From: Streptomyces sp. NBC_00775
GTDB taxonomy: Bacteria > Actinomycetota > Actinomycetes > Streptomycetales > Streptomycetaceae
NCBI RefSeq assembly: GCF_036347135.1
Contig: NZ_CP108938.1
Span: 10,292,001 to 10,356,000 of the forward strand
Reading direction: 5' to 3'
Length of the DNA stretch: 64,000 nt
The notes below the pieces were generated by a model, which searched no databases, was not told where the DNA came from, and worked only from the letters and a program-made list of their open reading frames with translations. Below are positions 17,854 to 26,360 of the stretch, piece by piece; position 1 is the stretch's first letter; each line of letters opens with the position of its first letter. Both the position numbers and the translations under genes were made by a program.

Positions 17854-17867
17854 GTTGACGAGTCAAC
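17854..17867. promoter_or_regulatory. MarR-type operator (site 2) over the doxX promoter
   Basis: GTTGACGAGTCAAC is a perfect site. Its TTGACG (17855-17860) also makes a -35 box, with TAGGGT at 17878-17883 exactly 17 bp later. A bound repressor would block polymerase on the DoxX promoter. Confidence 0.75.
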
Positions 17868-17887
17868 AATGTCATCCTAGGGTTGCA

Positions 17888-17901
17888 GTTGATCAATCAA
17901 C
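17888..17901. promoter_or_regulatory. MarR-type operator (site 3)
   Basis: GTTGATCAATCAAC is perfect, and the symmetry extends one base each side (A...T, 17887-17902). It falls at the expected transcription start of the DoxX gene, 34 bp after site 2 (about three helical turns), which would favour cooperative binding. Confidence 0.75.
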
Positions 17902-17951
17902 TAATCCTGCGCCTTTTCCCGTGTGGGCGCGGGCAGCGTGAAGGGAATCCC

Positions 17952-18323
17952 ATGTACATCACCGCCGCCATCCTCAGTGTGATCCTCGCCCTAGTGAGCC
18001 TGGCCGCAGGTGCGCCCAAGGCGCTGCTCAAAGGTGATGTCCCCGCCGGGCTGCAGTCCCACATGGGGTTGAGTGCAGGGTTCGTCCGGTTCATCGGACT
18101 GGCTGAGGTCGCCGCCGCCGTGGGCCTGGTCATCGGGCTCTTCTGGCAGCCCCTGGGTATCGCCGCCGCTGTCGGCATGACCATCACGCTGGTCGGTGCG
18201 GTCGTCTTTCACGCCAGGGCGGGGGACTATGTCAACCCCGAGACCAAGGGGAACGCGATGGCGCCCATTGTGCTGGCCCTTGTCTCGGTCGCGACCGTCG
18301 TGACGTTGATCCTGGCCATGTGA
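17952..18323 (+). CDS. DoxX-like membrane protein
   Basis: This 123-residue protein has four predicted membrane helices (residues about 2-24, 47-66, 68-90 and 101-122) and the G.P K..G....F..F.GLAE motif region of small DoxX family proteins. It sits in the cytoplasmic membrane with unknown redox-related function. GAAGGGAA precedes ATG 17952. It is divergent from the luciferase-like monooxygenase and shares its operators. Confidence 0.85.
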   Translation: MYITAAILSVILALVSLAAGAPKALLKGDVPAGLQSHMGLSAGFVRFIGLAEVAAAVGLVIGLFWQPLGIAAAVGMTITLVGAVVFHARAGDYVNPETKGNAMAPIVLALVSVATVVTLILAM

Positions 18324-18422
18324 ACCGGCGGCTTCGCATCGGCCACCCGCGGTGAGCGCGCCCGCGGTGGTGGCCGCCGGTCCTGTTTCCCAGAGTCCTC
18401 CCGATCGTTCGGAGCGCCTCAC

Positions 18423-18530
18423 GTGGATCCGCTGTCCGACGTTCTCGCCCTGCTGAACGTGGAGGGCGCGCTGTCCGCGCGCTGGGACGTCGGTGGTCCC
18501 TGGGCGATACGGCTCCCGGGACCGAGCAAG
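18423..18530 (+). pseudogene. AraC-family regulator N-terminal remnant
   Basis: From GTG 18423 the frame reads VDPLSDVLALLNVEGALSAR, then WDVGGPWAIRLPGPS, closely like the start of the cupin domain of actinomycete AraC/XylS regulators (MDPLSDVL.LL....LSAR...GGPWA.R.P). The frame then loses resemblance and no helix-turn-helix follows. The rest of the gap to 18790 shows nothing I can identify. Confidence 0.45.
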
Positions 18531-18790
18531 GCTGGGGGCTCCTGCTCGCAGCCGACGGCGTGTGCGGCGAGACGCTCAAACGGGACTGGCGCCCCTTCGC
18601 GTGGACGGGTCCGTCGAGCGCGCCCCATGCCCCGAGGTCCTGCCCCGCGTGGAGTGCTCCCTCACTCTGCTCGGCTGCTCACTCTTCGAGCATGTTGCCG
18701 CTCGCGCGGTGGACCGCTCCGCTCTCCACGCCGACTGCATCGTGGGTGCCTCCACAGGCACAGGTCATGGCCTTCCTGCCCCTCAATCGG

Positions 18791-19258
18791 TCAGTCGGGC
18801 TGCTTCTCCATGTGGTCCAGGACCCGTTTCGAGATCTGGGCGAGTGTGCTGAGCTCTTCCGGGGTCAGGGCGTCGATGAACAGCCGGCGAACATGCTCGA
18901 CGTGTATGGGAGCGGCTTCTTGGATCGCCTTGTAGCCGGCCGGAGTGGCGACGATGAACGCTCCGCGTCCGTCGTCGGGGCACTCCTCCCGCGTCACCAG
19001 TCCGCGCTTCGTCATACGCGTGACCTGGTGGGACATTCGGCTCTTCTCCCACTCCACCAGCTTGGCCAGGTCCAGGAAGCGCATCCGTCCGCCGCCTGTC
19101 TCGGTGAGATTCGCCAGCACGATGTAGTCGGAGGCCGACATCTTGGAGTCGGCCTGAACCCGTCGCGACAGCCGGCCGATGAGCGTCTCCTGCATGCGGA
19201 TGAAGCTGTCCCAGGAGGCCTTCTGCTCGGGGCTGAGCCAGCGCGGCGTCGCGTTCAT
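18791..19258 (-). CDS. MarR-family regulator of the GTTGA-N4-TCAAC group
   Basis: This 155-residue MarR-family repressor has helices around MSASDYIVLANLTE and a recognition and wing region (LVEWEKSRMSHQVTRMTKRG, then EECPDDGRGAFIVATPAG). The WEKSRMSHQ block is typical of the subgroup that controls luciferase-like and quinone-type oxidoreductases. No Shine-Dalgarno site precedes ATG 19258. A -10-like TACACT lies 7 nt upstream, so the message is probably leaderless. An operator at 19280-19293 sits between -35 and -10, suggesting autorepression. It is the likely owner of the five-site operator family. Confidence 0.92.
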   Translation of the reverse strand: MNATPRWLSPEQKASWDSFIRMQETLIGRLSRRVQADSKMSASDYIVLANLTETGGGRMRFLDLAKLVEWEKSRMSHQVTRMTKRGLVTREECPDDGRGAFIVATPAGYKAIQEAAPIHVEHVRRLFIDALTPEELSTLAQISKRVLDHMEKQPD

Positions 19259-19279
19259 GGAAACGAGTGTAACGAGATC

Positions 19280-19293
19280 GTTGACAGCTCATC
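19280..19293. promoter_or_regulatory. MarR-type operator (site 4) in the marR promoter
   Basis: GTTGACAGCTCATC matches GTTGA-N4-TCAAC at nine of ten fixed positions. It lies 22 bp upstream of the regulator start and 9 bp from the -10-like box at 19266-19271 (read leftwards). Confidence 0.6.
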
Positions 19294-19423
19294 TACTTGC
19301 GTTTGACGTGGTGGGTCCGATCGATACCCAGGCCATCCGGCAGCATGAATGCATACGTGTCGTGTACGCGCTCTCGTATTGCGCAGAGACGAGCCGGCGT
19401 TAACTCGTTTGCGGTGGGAATAA

Positions 19424-19453
19424 GTTGATGCATCAACCGGGTGGGGCTAGTCT
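19424..19453 (+). promoter_or_regulatory. MarR-type operator (site 5) within the acetyltransferase promoter
   Basis: GTTGATGCATCAAC at 19424-19437 is a perfect palindrome. TTGATG (19425-19430) and TAGTCT (19448-19453) are 17 bp apart and form a plausible promoter for the gene at 19514, with the operator covering the -35 box. Confidence 0.7.
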
Positions 19454-19513
19454 TGAGCCCGACTGGTCGGACTCCCGTCGGCTTGAGCGGGATCAGGTCC
19501 TAGAGGAGGGCTT

Positions 19514-19822
19514 ATGGCTGTAGAAGTGAGCGATGTTCCCGAGGCCAAGCGGTACGAGGCCCGGGTTGACGGGGAGTCCAAGGTCGCGGGCGTCGCAGAG
19601 TACATCCGTACGACGGAACTCGTTGCGTTCGTACACACCGAGGTCGCGCCGGAGTACGAGGGCAGGGGAGTCGGGTCCGCACTGGTCCGCACCGCCCTCG
19701 ACGAGGCACGTGCCGCGGACCTGAGGGTGCTGGCCACCTGCTCGTTCTTCGCGGGATGGATCGCCCGACACCCCGAGTACCAGGACCTGCTGTACCAGTC
19801 CCGCAGCAGAGTCAGCGACTGA
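19514..19822 (+). CDS. small GNAT-type acetyltransferase (YjdJ-like)
   Basis: This 102-residue minimal GNAT-fold protein has the acetyl-CoA loop as EYEGRGVGSALVRTALDEAR (pattern Q/RxxGxG/A) and ends at HPEYQDLL, as in the short YjdJ-type group. The substrate is unknown. AGGAGG lies before ATG 19514. The next gene encodes a Fer4_19-type protein; in E. coli the YjdI (Fer4_19) and YjdJ genes are adjacent too, which supports both calls. A MarR-type operator covers its promoter. Confidence 0.85.
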   Translation: MAVEVSDVPEAKRYEARVDGESKVAGVAEYIRTTELVAFVHTEVAPEYEGRGVGSALVRTALDEARAADLRVLATCSFFAGWIARHPEYQDLLYQSRSRVSD

Positions 19823-19853
19823 ACAGCCGAGCACGGCAGTGACGGAGGCCGGT

Positions 19854-20264
19854 ATGAGCGGCAGATCCGAGAAGAAGACGTACCAGGGGCAGTCGATCAC
19901 GGTGACCTTCGAGGCCGGGCGCTGCCTGCATGCCGCCGAGTGCGTCCATGGCCTGCCCGAGGTTTTTGACACGGAGAAGCGCCCGTGGATCCGGCCCGAC
20001 GGTGCCACGGCCGAGCGCGCGGCCGAAGTGGTGCGCCGCTGTCCCTCGGGCGCGCTGCAGTACCAACTCGCGGACGGCGGGACGGAGTCCCCGGACCGGC
20101 CTACGCAGATCACACGCGGCTCTACCGGACAGCTGACCGTGCGCGGTGAGCTGAGCGTGGACACGCCGGAAGGCCCGCGTGCCGAAACCAGGGTCGTGCT
20201 GTGCGGCTGCGGTCAGAGTCGTCTTCAGCCGTACTGCGACCACGCGGGGCCCTGCGGCGAGTGA
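19854..20264 (+). CDS. Fer4_19 plus CDGSH-type iron-sulphur protein
   Basis: This 136-residue protein joins two small iron-sulphur modules. Residues about 8-68 are the divergent mono-cluster ferredoxin domain Fer4_19 (AGRCLHAAECVHGLPEVFD ... VVRRCPSGAL). Residues about 95-136 look like a CDGSH-type zinc-finger/2Fe-2S domain (VVLCGCGQSRLQPYCDHAG). ATG 19854 follows GGAGG at 19844-19848 with 5-nt spacing. It is in one operon with the acetyltransferase before it. An electron-transfer or sensing role is likely. Confidence 0.85.
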   Translation: MSGRSEKKTYQGQSITVTFEAGRCLHAAECVHGLPEVFDTEKRPWIRPDGATAERAAEVVRRCPSGALQYQLADGGTESPDRPTQITRGSTGQLTVRGELSVDTPEGPRAETRVVLCGCGQSRLQPYCDHAGPCGE

Positions 20265-20340
20265 CACCGCCACGCCGCCCATTCCATCCCCACGCAAGCA
20301 ATCGCCCCTCAAGAAACCACAAGAGCTTGGAGCCGAGCAG

Positions 20341-21261
20341 ATGCCCCTCGCAGTGCAGTTCTCCGAGTACGGCGCCACTGACGTGCTGCGTGTCGTCGAT
20401 GTTCCACCGCTTACCGCGGGTCCCGGCCAGGTACGGCTCGCGGTGCGGGCCGCGGGTGTCAATCCGATCGACTGGAAGATCCTGCACGGCTACATGCGCC
20501 AGGTGATGCCCCTCGACCTTCCCGGCGGCCTCGGGTCCGACGTGGCCGGTGTGGTCGACCAGGTCGGCGAGGGTGTGACCGGGTTCAGCGTCGGCGACGA
20601 GGTACTGGGGGCCTCCATCACCCCGTCCTACGCCCAGTCCGCACTCGCCGACCCCGCCGCGCTGGTCGCCAAGCCGGCCTCCGTTCCGTGGGAGGTGGCC
20701 GGGACCCTGGCCGGCCCGGGCATCACCGCCTGGGAGGTGCTGAACAAGCTCAAGGTCGCCAAGGGCGAGACGCTGCTGGTTCATGCCGCCGCCGGTGGCG
20801 TGGGCACGTTCGCCGTGCAGCTGGCCGTCGCCCGTGGGGCGCGCGTCATCGGCACCGCGAGCGAGCGCAACCACGAGCAGCTCCGCTCCCTCGGCGCGGA
20901 ACCGGTCACCTACGGCAAGGGGCTGGTCGAGCGCGTACGGGCCATCTCCCCCCAGGGCGTCGACGCGGTCCTCGACGCCTCCGGCCGCGGTGAGATCCCG
21001 GACTCGATCGAGCTCGCCGGTGGCCCGTCGCGCGTCCTGTCTCTCGTGGCCTTCGACGCGGCCGGCAGCGGTATCCAGATCCACATGACCGAGCCGGGAG
21101 CGGGCGGTCCTCAAGCGCTCCGGGACATCCTCGCCCTCATCGAGGCGGGGCAGCTACGGGTGCCGATCTGGCGGACGTACCCCCTCGACGAGGTGGCGGC
21201 CGCGCTGGAGGTGAGCCAGTCGGGGCACCTGGGCGGCAAGCTCGTACTGCTCCCGGCATAA
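20341..21261 (+). CDS. NADP-dependent quinone-type oxidoreductase
   Basis: This 306-residue medium-chain dehydrogenase/reductase of the zeta-crystallin (zinc-free) group reduces quinones or enones with NADPH. The N-terminal GroES-like half (VNPIDWKILHGYMRQ) is followed by the nucleotide motif HAAAGGVGTFAVQLAVARGA (AAxGGVG). There are no zinc-ligand cysteines. GGAG lies about 8 nt before ATG 20341. It is the third gene in the run after the MarR-type promoter at 19.4 kb, and may belong to the same redox-stress group. Confidence 0.93.
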   Translation: MPLAVQFSEYGATDVLRVVDVPPLTAGPGQVRLAVRAAGVNPIDWKILHGYMRQVMPLDLPGGLGSDVAGVVDQVGEGVTGFSVGDEVLGASITPSYAQSALADPAALVAKPASVPWEVAGTLAGPGITAWEVLNKLKVAKGETLLVHAAAGGVGTFAVQLAVARGARVIGTASERNHEQLRSLGAEPVTYGKGLVERVRAISPQGVDAVLDASGRGEIPDSIELAGGPSRVLSLVAFDAAGSGIQIHMTEPGAGGPQALRDILALIEAGQLRVPIWRTYPLDEVAAALEVSQSGHLGGKLVLLPA

Positions 21262-21269
21262 GGGCCCGA

Positions 21270-21574
21270 TCAAGCCCTGACGAGGGACTGGCGCGTGGAC
21301 GCGTCCGGGACACCGGCCGGACGGCCCACCGCGAACTCCTTTGCGCAGTACCGGAACGACCTCCTCGCCGAGCATGTCAGTCGGTCGAGGACGGTCTTCA
21401 GCGGCAGGCCGGCGTGGTCCACCAGGAACAACTGCCGCTGGTAGTCGCCGGCGTACTCGCGGAAGGTCAGCGTCTTCTCGATGACCTGCTGAGGACTGCT
21501 GACGGTCAGCGGGTCTCCTGCGTGTAGTCCTCCAGGGACACCCTGGGCGACGCCTGGGTGTTGTCGGTCGTCAT
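21270..21574 (-). pseudogene. truncated luciferase-like monooxygenase remnant
   Basis: From ATG 21574, behind AAGGAGG, the frame reads MTTDNTQASPRVSLEDYTQE then stops. Other frames continue with PLTVSSPQQVIEKTLTFREY, then DYQRQLFLVDHAGLPLKTVL and finally RKEFAVGRPAGVPDA to TGA at 21270. These align with the last 100 or so residues of the monooxygenase at 16619-17725 (PLTVGSPQQVIEKTLTF, RREFAKNRPADVPDA). At least two frameshifts and loss of the first two thirds are evident. It lies beside the flavohaemoglobin gene. Confidence 0.8.
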
Positions 21575-21615
21575 GCGGGGTTCCTCCTTGGGGACATCAG
21601 AACGTTCGGTGCGGT

Positions 21616-22830
21616 TCAGGCCGCGGTGTCGGGCAGCCAGAGGTCGGGCCCGAAGACCTCGTAGCGGATGCGTCGTGCGGGAACCCCGGCGCTCAGCAGT
21701 TGTCCGCGTACCTCGCGCATGAAGGGGAGCGGGCCGCACAGGAACACCGTGGCGCCGTCAGGGAGTTGGGTCTCGCTCAGGTCCATCAGGCCCGTGCGGG
21801 AGGCGGGTTCTCCCGGTCCGGGTCGCTCGTACCAGAAGGCGGCTTGGGCGCCCGGCAGTTGCCCGACGAGGTCGCGCGTCTCGGCGCGCAGGGCGTGGTC
21901 GGCGGGGGAGCGGTCGGCGTGCAGGACCAGTACCGGGCGGGTCGAGCCGTGCGCGGCGAGGTGGGCCAGGATGCCGGCCATGGGAGTGCAGCCGATTCCC
22001 GCCGAGACCAGGACGAGTGGGACGGTGGCGTCGGCCTGGTCGTCGAGGAAGACATCGCCGAACGGCGTGGACAGCGTGAGCTCGTCCGCCTCACGGACGT
22101 GGTCGTGCAGCAGGTTGGAGACCTCGCCCTCCGGACCGTCGGCGTCACCCGTGACTCGCTTCACGGTGATCCGCCGCAGTTCTCCGCCCGGGTCCGAGGA
22201 CAGGCTGTACTGACGCAACTGGTGCACTCCGTCGGACATGCGCACGCGTACGCTCACGTACTGTCCCGCCCGAGCCCGCGGCGCCGGCTCGCCGTCCGCC
22301 GGGCGGAGCAGGAAGGACACGACGTCGGTGGTCTCGGCGCGGCGTTCGACGACCGTCCACTGCCGCCAGATCTTGCCGGGCTGCACCCCTGCGTCCTGGT
22401 AGAGGCGGGCTTCCTGGCTGATCAGGGCGCCGGCCATCAGCCAGTAGACCTCGTCCCAGGCGGCCGCCACCTCGGGTGTGACCGCGCCGCCGAGGACCTC
22501 GGCTATCGCGCCGAACAGGTACTTGTGCACGATCGTGTACTGGTCCTCGGTGACGCCGACGGCCGTGTGCTTATGCGCGATCCGGGCCAGCAGTACGTCC
22601 GGGCGGGTGTCCGGATCGTCGAGGAGCGCGGTCGCGAAGGCGGCGATCGAGCCGGCCAGGGCGCGGCGCTGGGCGCCGCTGGCCTGGTTTCCGCGGTTGA
22701 ACATCCCGTCGAGCAGTTCCGGCCGGTCATGGAACATCGTGTCGTAGAAGCGGGTGGTGATCTCGTCGAGCGCCCCTGCCACGGCGGGCAGGGTGGCCCG
22801 TACGAGAGCGGCGGATTCTGCGGACAGCAT
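21616..22830 (-). CDS. hmp: flavohaemoglobin (nitric oxide dioxygenase)
   Basis: This 404-residue cytoplasmic protein has a globin domain (about 1-140), an FAD-binding reductase domain (about 155-260, with RQYSLSS) and an NAD domain (about 265-400, with VSAGIGCTPMAGIL). It oxidises NO to nitrate with oxygen and NAD(P)H. The proximal haem His is expected at H88 in RIAHKHTAVGV. I chose ATG 22830 behind GGGAGG. The 360-bp upstream region carries a perfect DevR/OsdR-like palindrome, placing it at the edge of the low-oxygen regulon. Confidence 0.95.
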   Translation of the reverse strand: MLSAESAALVRATLPAVAGALDEITTRFYDTMFHDRPELLDGMFNRGNQASGAQRRALAGSIAAFATALLDDPDTRPDVLLARIAHKHTAVGVTEDQYTIVHKYLFGAIAEVLGGAVTPEVAAAWDEVYWLMAGALISQEARLYQDAGVQPGKIWRQWTVVERRAETTDVVSFLLRPADGEPAPRARAGQYVSVRVRMSDGVHQLRQYSLSSDPGGELRRITVKRVTGDADGPEGEVSNLLHDHVREADELTLSTPFGDVFLDDQADATVPLVLVSAGIGCTPMAGILAHLAAHGSTRPVLVLHADRSPADHALRAETRDLVGQLPGAQAAFWYERPGPGEPASRTGLMDLSETQLPDGATVFLCGPLPFMREVRGQLLSAGVPARRIRYEVFGPDLWLPDTAA

Positions 22831-23190
22831 GGGACCTCCCGGACAGGGCGTATGAAGGGGAAAGGGCCGCATCGCGTGGGGGCGGCGGTCTTCTGTGTAG
22901 CAGGCGTCGGACCGCGTTTCGGAGCCGTTTGGCGCCAGTGGGCGAAGAGGGGCCGAAGGGCCCCATCACCTCGGGCGCATCGGCCCCACAGGGTCCGTGC
23001 GGCCGGGGTCGGACGGCGCTGTGGCGCTGCCCCCTCGGCCCCTGCCACGGCCGTCCTCGCGGAGGCGCGCTTACGAGGCGGTCGTCGCCCGGACGGTGCG
23101 GGCGGCGACGAGCCACGAGGCCCGCCCACACGGTCGCTTGAACACGCCAGGCCTGGTCAGCTCATCGGAACGGCGGCTGCGATGCGCCAG
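22831..23190. promoter_or_regulatory. hmp upstream region with a DevR/OsdR-like box
   Basis: No gene is visible. GGGGCCGAAGGGCCCC at 22949-22964 is an exact match to the island consensus NGGGMCSNNNGGYCCC, 119 bp before the hmp start. A weaker relative (GGCCCCACAGGGTCC, 22982-22996) follows. Confidence 0.65.
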
Positions 23191-25884
23191 TTACGGTCGT
23201 TCTGCCCGTTCGTCGTCCCCAGGGCCCTGCACACGGCCGTAGTAGGCCCTACGCATGAGTTCCTGCATGTCGTCGAGCATGGGCATCCGTGGGTTGGCCG
23301 GGGCGCACTGGTCCTCGTAGGCGTTGAGAGCCTGCTGGGGCAGTGCGCCCAGGAAGGACCGCTCGTCGATGCCGAGAGCCTGGAACGTCGGCTCGATACT
23401 CAAGGCGTCGCGGAGGCGTTCCACTGCTGAGGCGAGGGACTCGACGCCCTCGGCCGGGGTGGTGGCGGGCAGTCCGAGGGTCTGGGCGATGTCCTGAAAG
23501 CGTTCGGGGGCACGGTAGTTCTCGTACTTGGGCCAGCCGGTGAGCTTCGTGGGGACGGTGCCGTTGTAGCGGATGACGTGCGGAAGCAGAACGGCGTTGG
23601 TACGGCCGTGCGCGATATGGAAGGTGGCGCCGAGGGTGTGGGACATGGCGTGGACGATGCCGAGGAAGGCGTTGCCGAAGGCCATGCCCGCGATGGTGCC
23701 CGCGTTGTGCATCTTCTCCCGGGCCTCCGGCCGGGCCGCGCGGTCGTTCACCGCTGCCTCGATGTTGTCGAAGATCAGCCGGATCGCGTGCAGGGCGAGG
23801 CCGTCGGTGAAGTCGCTGGCGTAGACCGACACGTACGCCTCGATGGCGTGGGTGAGGGCGTCGAAGCCGCTGTCGGCGGCCAGCGCCCGGGGCAGATCTG
23901 TGGTGAGGAGCGGGTCGATGATGGCCACACTGGGAGTGAGCGCGTAGTCGGCCAGCGGGTACTTCTTGCCGGTGGCGGGGTCGGAGATGACGGCGAACGG
24001 GGTCACCTCGGCGCCGGTGCCCGAGGTGGTGGGGATGCACACCAGGCGGGCGAGCCGGCCGAGGACGGGGAAGCGGAAGGCGCGCTTGCGGATGTCGGAG
24101 AACTTGTGCCGCATGTCGGCGAAGTCGACGTCCCTGCCCTCGGCCTGCTGTTCGTACAGCAGCCACATCACCTTGGCCGCGTCCATGGGAGAGCCGCCGC
24201 CGAGCGCGATGATGGTGTCCGGGTGGAAGTCCCCCATCAGGCGGGCGCCGCGCCGAACGGAGTCGATGCTGGGCTCGGGCTCGACGTTGTCGATGACCTG
24301 GATGGTGACCGGTTCCCGGCGCCGCCGTAGTACGCGCTCGACCCGGTCGACGAGGCCGAGCCGGGTCATCGTCGCGTCGGTGACGATGGTGACGCGGTGA
24401 ACCTCCGGCATGGAGGCGAGGTACTGGATGGACTGTGGCTCGAAGTAGATCTTCGGTGGAACCTTGAACCACTGCAGGTTGTTGCGGCGCGCCGAGACGC
24501 GCTTGACGTTCAGCAGCTGGGCGGCGGACACGTTGTTCGACACCGACGTGCTGCCCCAGGAGCCGCACCCCAGCGTCAGCGACGGCAGCAGGCTGTTGTA
24601 GATGCCGCCGATCGCGCCCTGGGAGGACGGGGCGTTGACGATGATCCGCACGGTCTTCATGCGCCTTCCGTACGCCTCCGCCAGCGCGAGGTCCTCGGTG
24701 TGGATGACGGCGCTGTGCCCCTGCCCGTGAAAGGCCACCATGTCGGCGGCCAGGTCGAAGCCCTGCTGTTCGGAGCCGGCGCGGAGCACGGCGAGGACCG
24801 GGCAGAGCTTCTCCCGGGTGAGCGGTTCGTCCGCGCCGACCCGGTCGGCCTCGACCAGGATGAGCGACGTGTCGTCCGGCACGGAGAATCCGGCCTGCTC
24901 GGCGATCCAGGCCGGGCTCTGGCCGACGGCCGCGGAGTTGACCTTGGGCTCGCAGCCCGCGCCCGCGGTGCCTGCGGGGAACAGGAACGCCTCCAGCTTC
25001 GCCTTCTCCTCGGCGGTCGCCAGATGGGCGTGCAGGGTGTGGAATTCGGCGAGGGCCGAGTCGTAGATCTCCTCGTCCAGGATGACGGCCTGTTCGGAGG
25101 CACAGATCATGCCGTTGTCGAACGACTTGGACAGCACCAGGTCGTTCACGGCTCGGCGCAGCTTGGCGGTCCGGTGGACATAGGCGGGGACGTTGCCGGC
25201 GCCCACTCCCAGAGCGGGCTTCCCCGCCGAATAGGCGGCCTTGACCATGGCGTTGCCGCCGGTGGCGAGGATCAGGGAGACACCCGGGTGTCGCATCAGG
25301 GCGCCGGCCGCCTCCACGGACGGGGTCTCGATCCACTGCACGCAGTCCTCGGGCGCACCCGCTGCGACCGCCGCGTCGCGCACGATGCGGGCCGCCTGCA
25401 CGCTGCAGCGCTGAGCGGAGGGGTGGAAGGCGAACACGACCGGGTTGCGTGTCTTCAGCGCCATCAGTGCCTTGAAGATCGTGGTGGAGGTCGGGTTGGT
25501 TACGGGAGTGATGGCGCACACCACGCCGACGGGCTCGGCCACCTCGATCATGTCCTCGATGTCGTCGCGGGCGATGACGCCGACCGTCTTCAGCGGGCCC
25601 ATGCTGTGCGTGACGTGCTCGCAGGCGAACATGTTCTTGGCGGCCTTGTCCTCGAAGACGCCGCGTCCGGTCTCCTCCACCGCGAGCCGCGCGAGCGCGG
25701 TGTGCTGGTCCAGGGCGGCGACCGACGCCTTCTTCACTATGTGGTCGACCTGCTCCTGATCGAGCGCCTCATAGTCGGCGAGTGCCTTGAGCCCGCTCGT
25801 CACCAGCCGGTCCACCGCGATGGCGATGTCGGACGGCGTGGCGGCGGGGCCGGCGGTCGCGCCTGGGTCGTCGTGGCGGGTCAT
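23191..25884 (-). CDS. adhE: bifunctional acetaldehyde-CoA/alcohol dehydrogenase
   Basis: This 897-residue two-domain fermentative enzyme reduces acetyl-CoA to acetaldehyde and then ethanol with two NADH. The N-terminal aldehyde dehydrogenase domain (about 15-440) has catalytic C261 in SFDNGMICASEQAVI. The C-terminal iron-dependent alcohol dehydrogenase domain (about 455-890) has ALGGGSPMDAAK, IPTTSGTGAEVTPF and metal-ligand histidines in GFDALTHAIEAYVS and HGRTNAVLLPHVIRYN. I took ATG 25884 behind GGAGG rather than the longer frame reaching 26292. It is full length. Such an enzyme is a hallmark of anaerobic mixed-acid fermentation and is striking in an aerobic mycelial organism. Two DevR-like boxes lie upstream. 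Confidence 0.96.
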   Translation of the reverse strand: MTRHDDPGATAGPAATPSDIAIAVDRLVTSGLKALADYEALDQEQVDHIVKKASVAALDQHTALARLAVEETGRGVFEDKAAKNMFACEHVTHSMGPLKTVGVIARDDIEDMIEVAEPVGVVCAITPVTNPTSTTIFKALMALKTRNPVVFAFHPSAQRCSVQAARIVRDAAVAAGAPEDCVQWIETPSVEAAGALMRHPGVSLILATGGNAMVKAAYSAGKPALGVGAGNVPAYVHRTAKLRRAVNDLVLSKSFDNGMICASEQAVILDEEIYDSALAEFHTLHAHLATAEEKAKLEAFLFPAGTAGAGCEPKVNSAAVGQSPAWIAEQAGFSVPDDTSLILVEADRVGADEPLTREKLCPVLAVLRAGSEQQGFDLAADMVAFHGQGHSAVIHTEDLALAEAYGRRMKTVRIIVNAPSSQGAIGGIYNSLLPSLTLGCGSWGSTSVSNNVSAAQLLNVKRVSARRNNLQWFKVPPKIYFEPQSIQYLASMPEVHRVTIVTDATMTRLGLVDRVERVLRRRREPVTIQVIDNVEPEPSIDSVRRGARLMGDFHPDTIIALGGGSPMDAAKVMWLLYEQQAEGRDVDFADMRHKFSDIRKRAFRFPVLGRLARLVCIPTTSGTGAEVTPFAVISDPATGKKYPLADYALTPSVAIIDPLLTTDLPRALAADSGFDALTHAIEAYVSVYASDFTDGLALHAIRLIFDNIEAAVNDRAARPEAREKMHNAGTIAGMAFGNAFLGIVHAMSHTLGATFHIAHGRTNAVLLPHVIRYNGTVPTKLTGWPKYENYRAPERFQDIAQTLGLPATTPAEGVESLASAVERLRDALSIEPTFQALGIDERSFLGALPQQALNAYEDQCAPANPRMPMLDDMQELMRRAYYGRVQGPGDDERAERP

Positions 25885-26360
25885 GGGGGCGAGCCTCCGT
25901 TGTCGAGAGGGCGCCGCCGCGGAGGCGGCGGAGCGTGGAGGGAACGGCACGGCTGGGGGAGAGAAGGACCGGTACCGCTCCCACCAGCACCGTCTCTCGT
26001 CCGCGGTTCTGCGACCCAGGTCCCGTTGGTCCCTTTGTCGGGCTGACCGGCCCCGAAGTCTCCGGGCCGCGCTACACGTCCCGGGCGAGTCGGGTGGGGA
26101 ACACGGTCCTCTCACACGGCCTGCCTGGTCCACGCCGAGCCGGAACGCGCCAGCCGTGCTGTGCGACCGGATCGATCGGACCCTGGGCTGGGCGGAGGTG
26201 GTGCCATGGTCCCCTGGATGGGCCGGCCCAAGGCCAGTGAGCCCCCGCGTACAAGGGCCGTTGTGGACCTCTGGCAGGCCCTCTTGGCCCATGCGCCCCG
26301 GCCTGCGGCGGGGTTGGCTGGAAGCACGGAGAACGACATCGACGAGGGAGGGCGAGGGCA
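25885..26360. promoter_or_regulatory. divergent control region with DevR/OsdR-like boxes
   Basis: No gene is supported in these 476 bases. AGGTCCCGTTGGTCCC (26018-26033) and CGGGCTGACCGGCCCC (26039-26054) each differ from the island consensus at one position and lie about 135-170 bp before adhE. Nearer the small membrane-protein gene, GGGCCGTTGTGGACCT (26255-26270) and GGCCCTCTTGGCCC (26277-26290) are degenerate copies. Confidence 0.6.

Noticed and set aside
18531..18790. Open frames after the AraC remnant as a real gene
   Set aside because: No start signal, no family and no steady codon bias in one frame.
23191..26292. AdhE start at 26292
   Set aside because: The extension is Arg/Ser-rich and covers the regulatory boxes; ATG 25884 has GGAGG and gives normal AdhE length.
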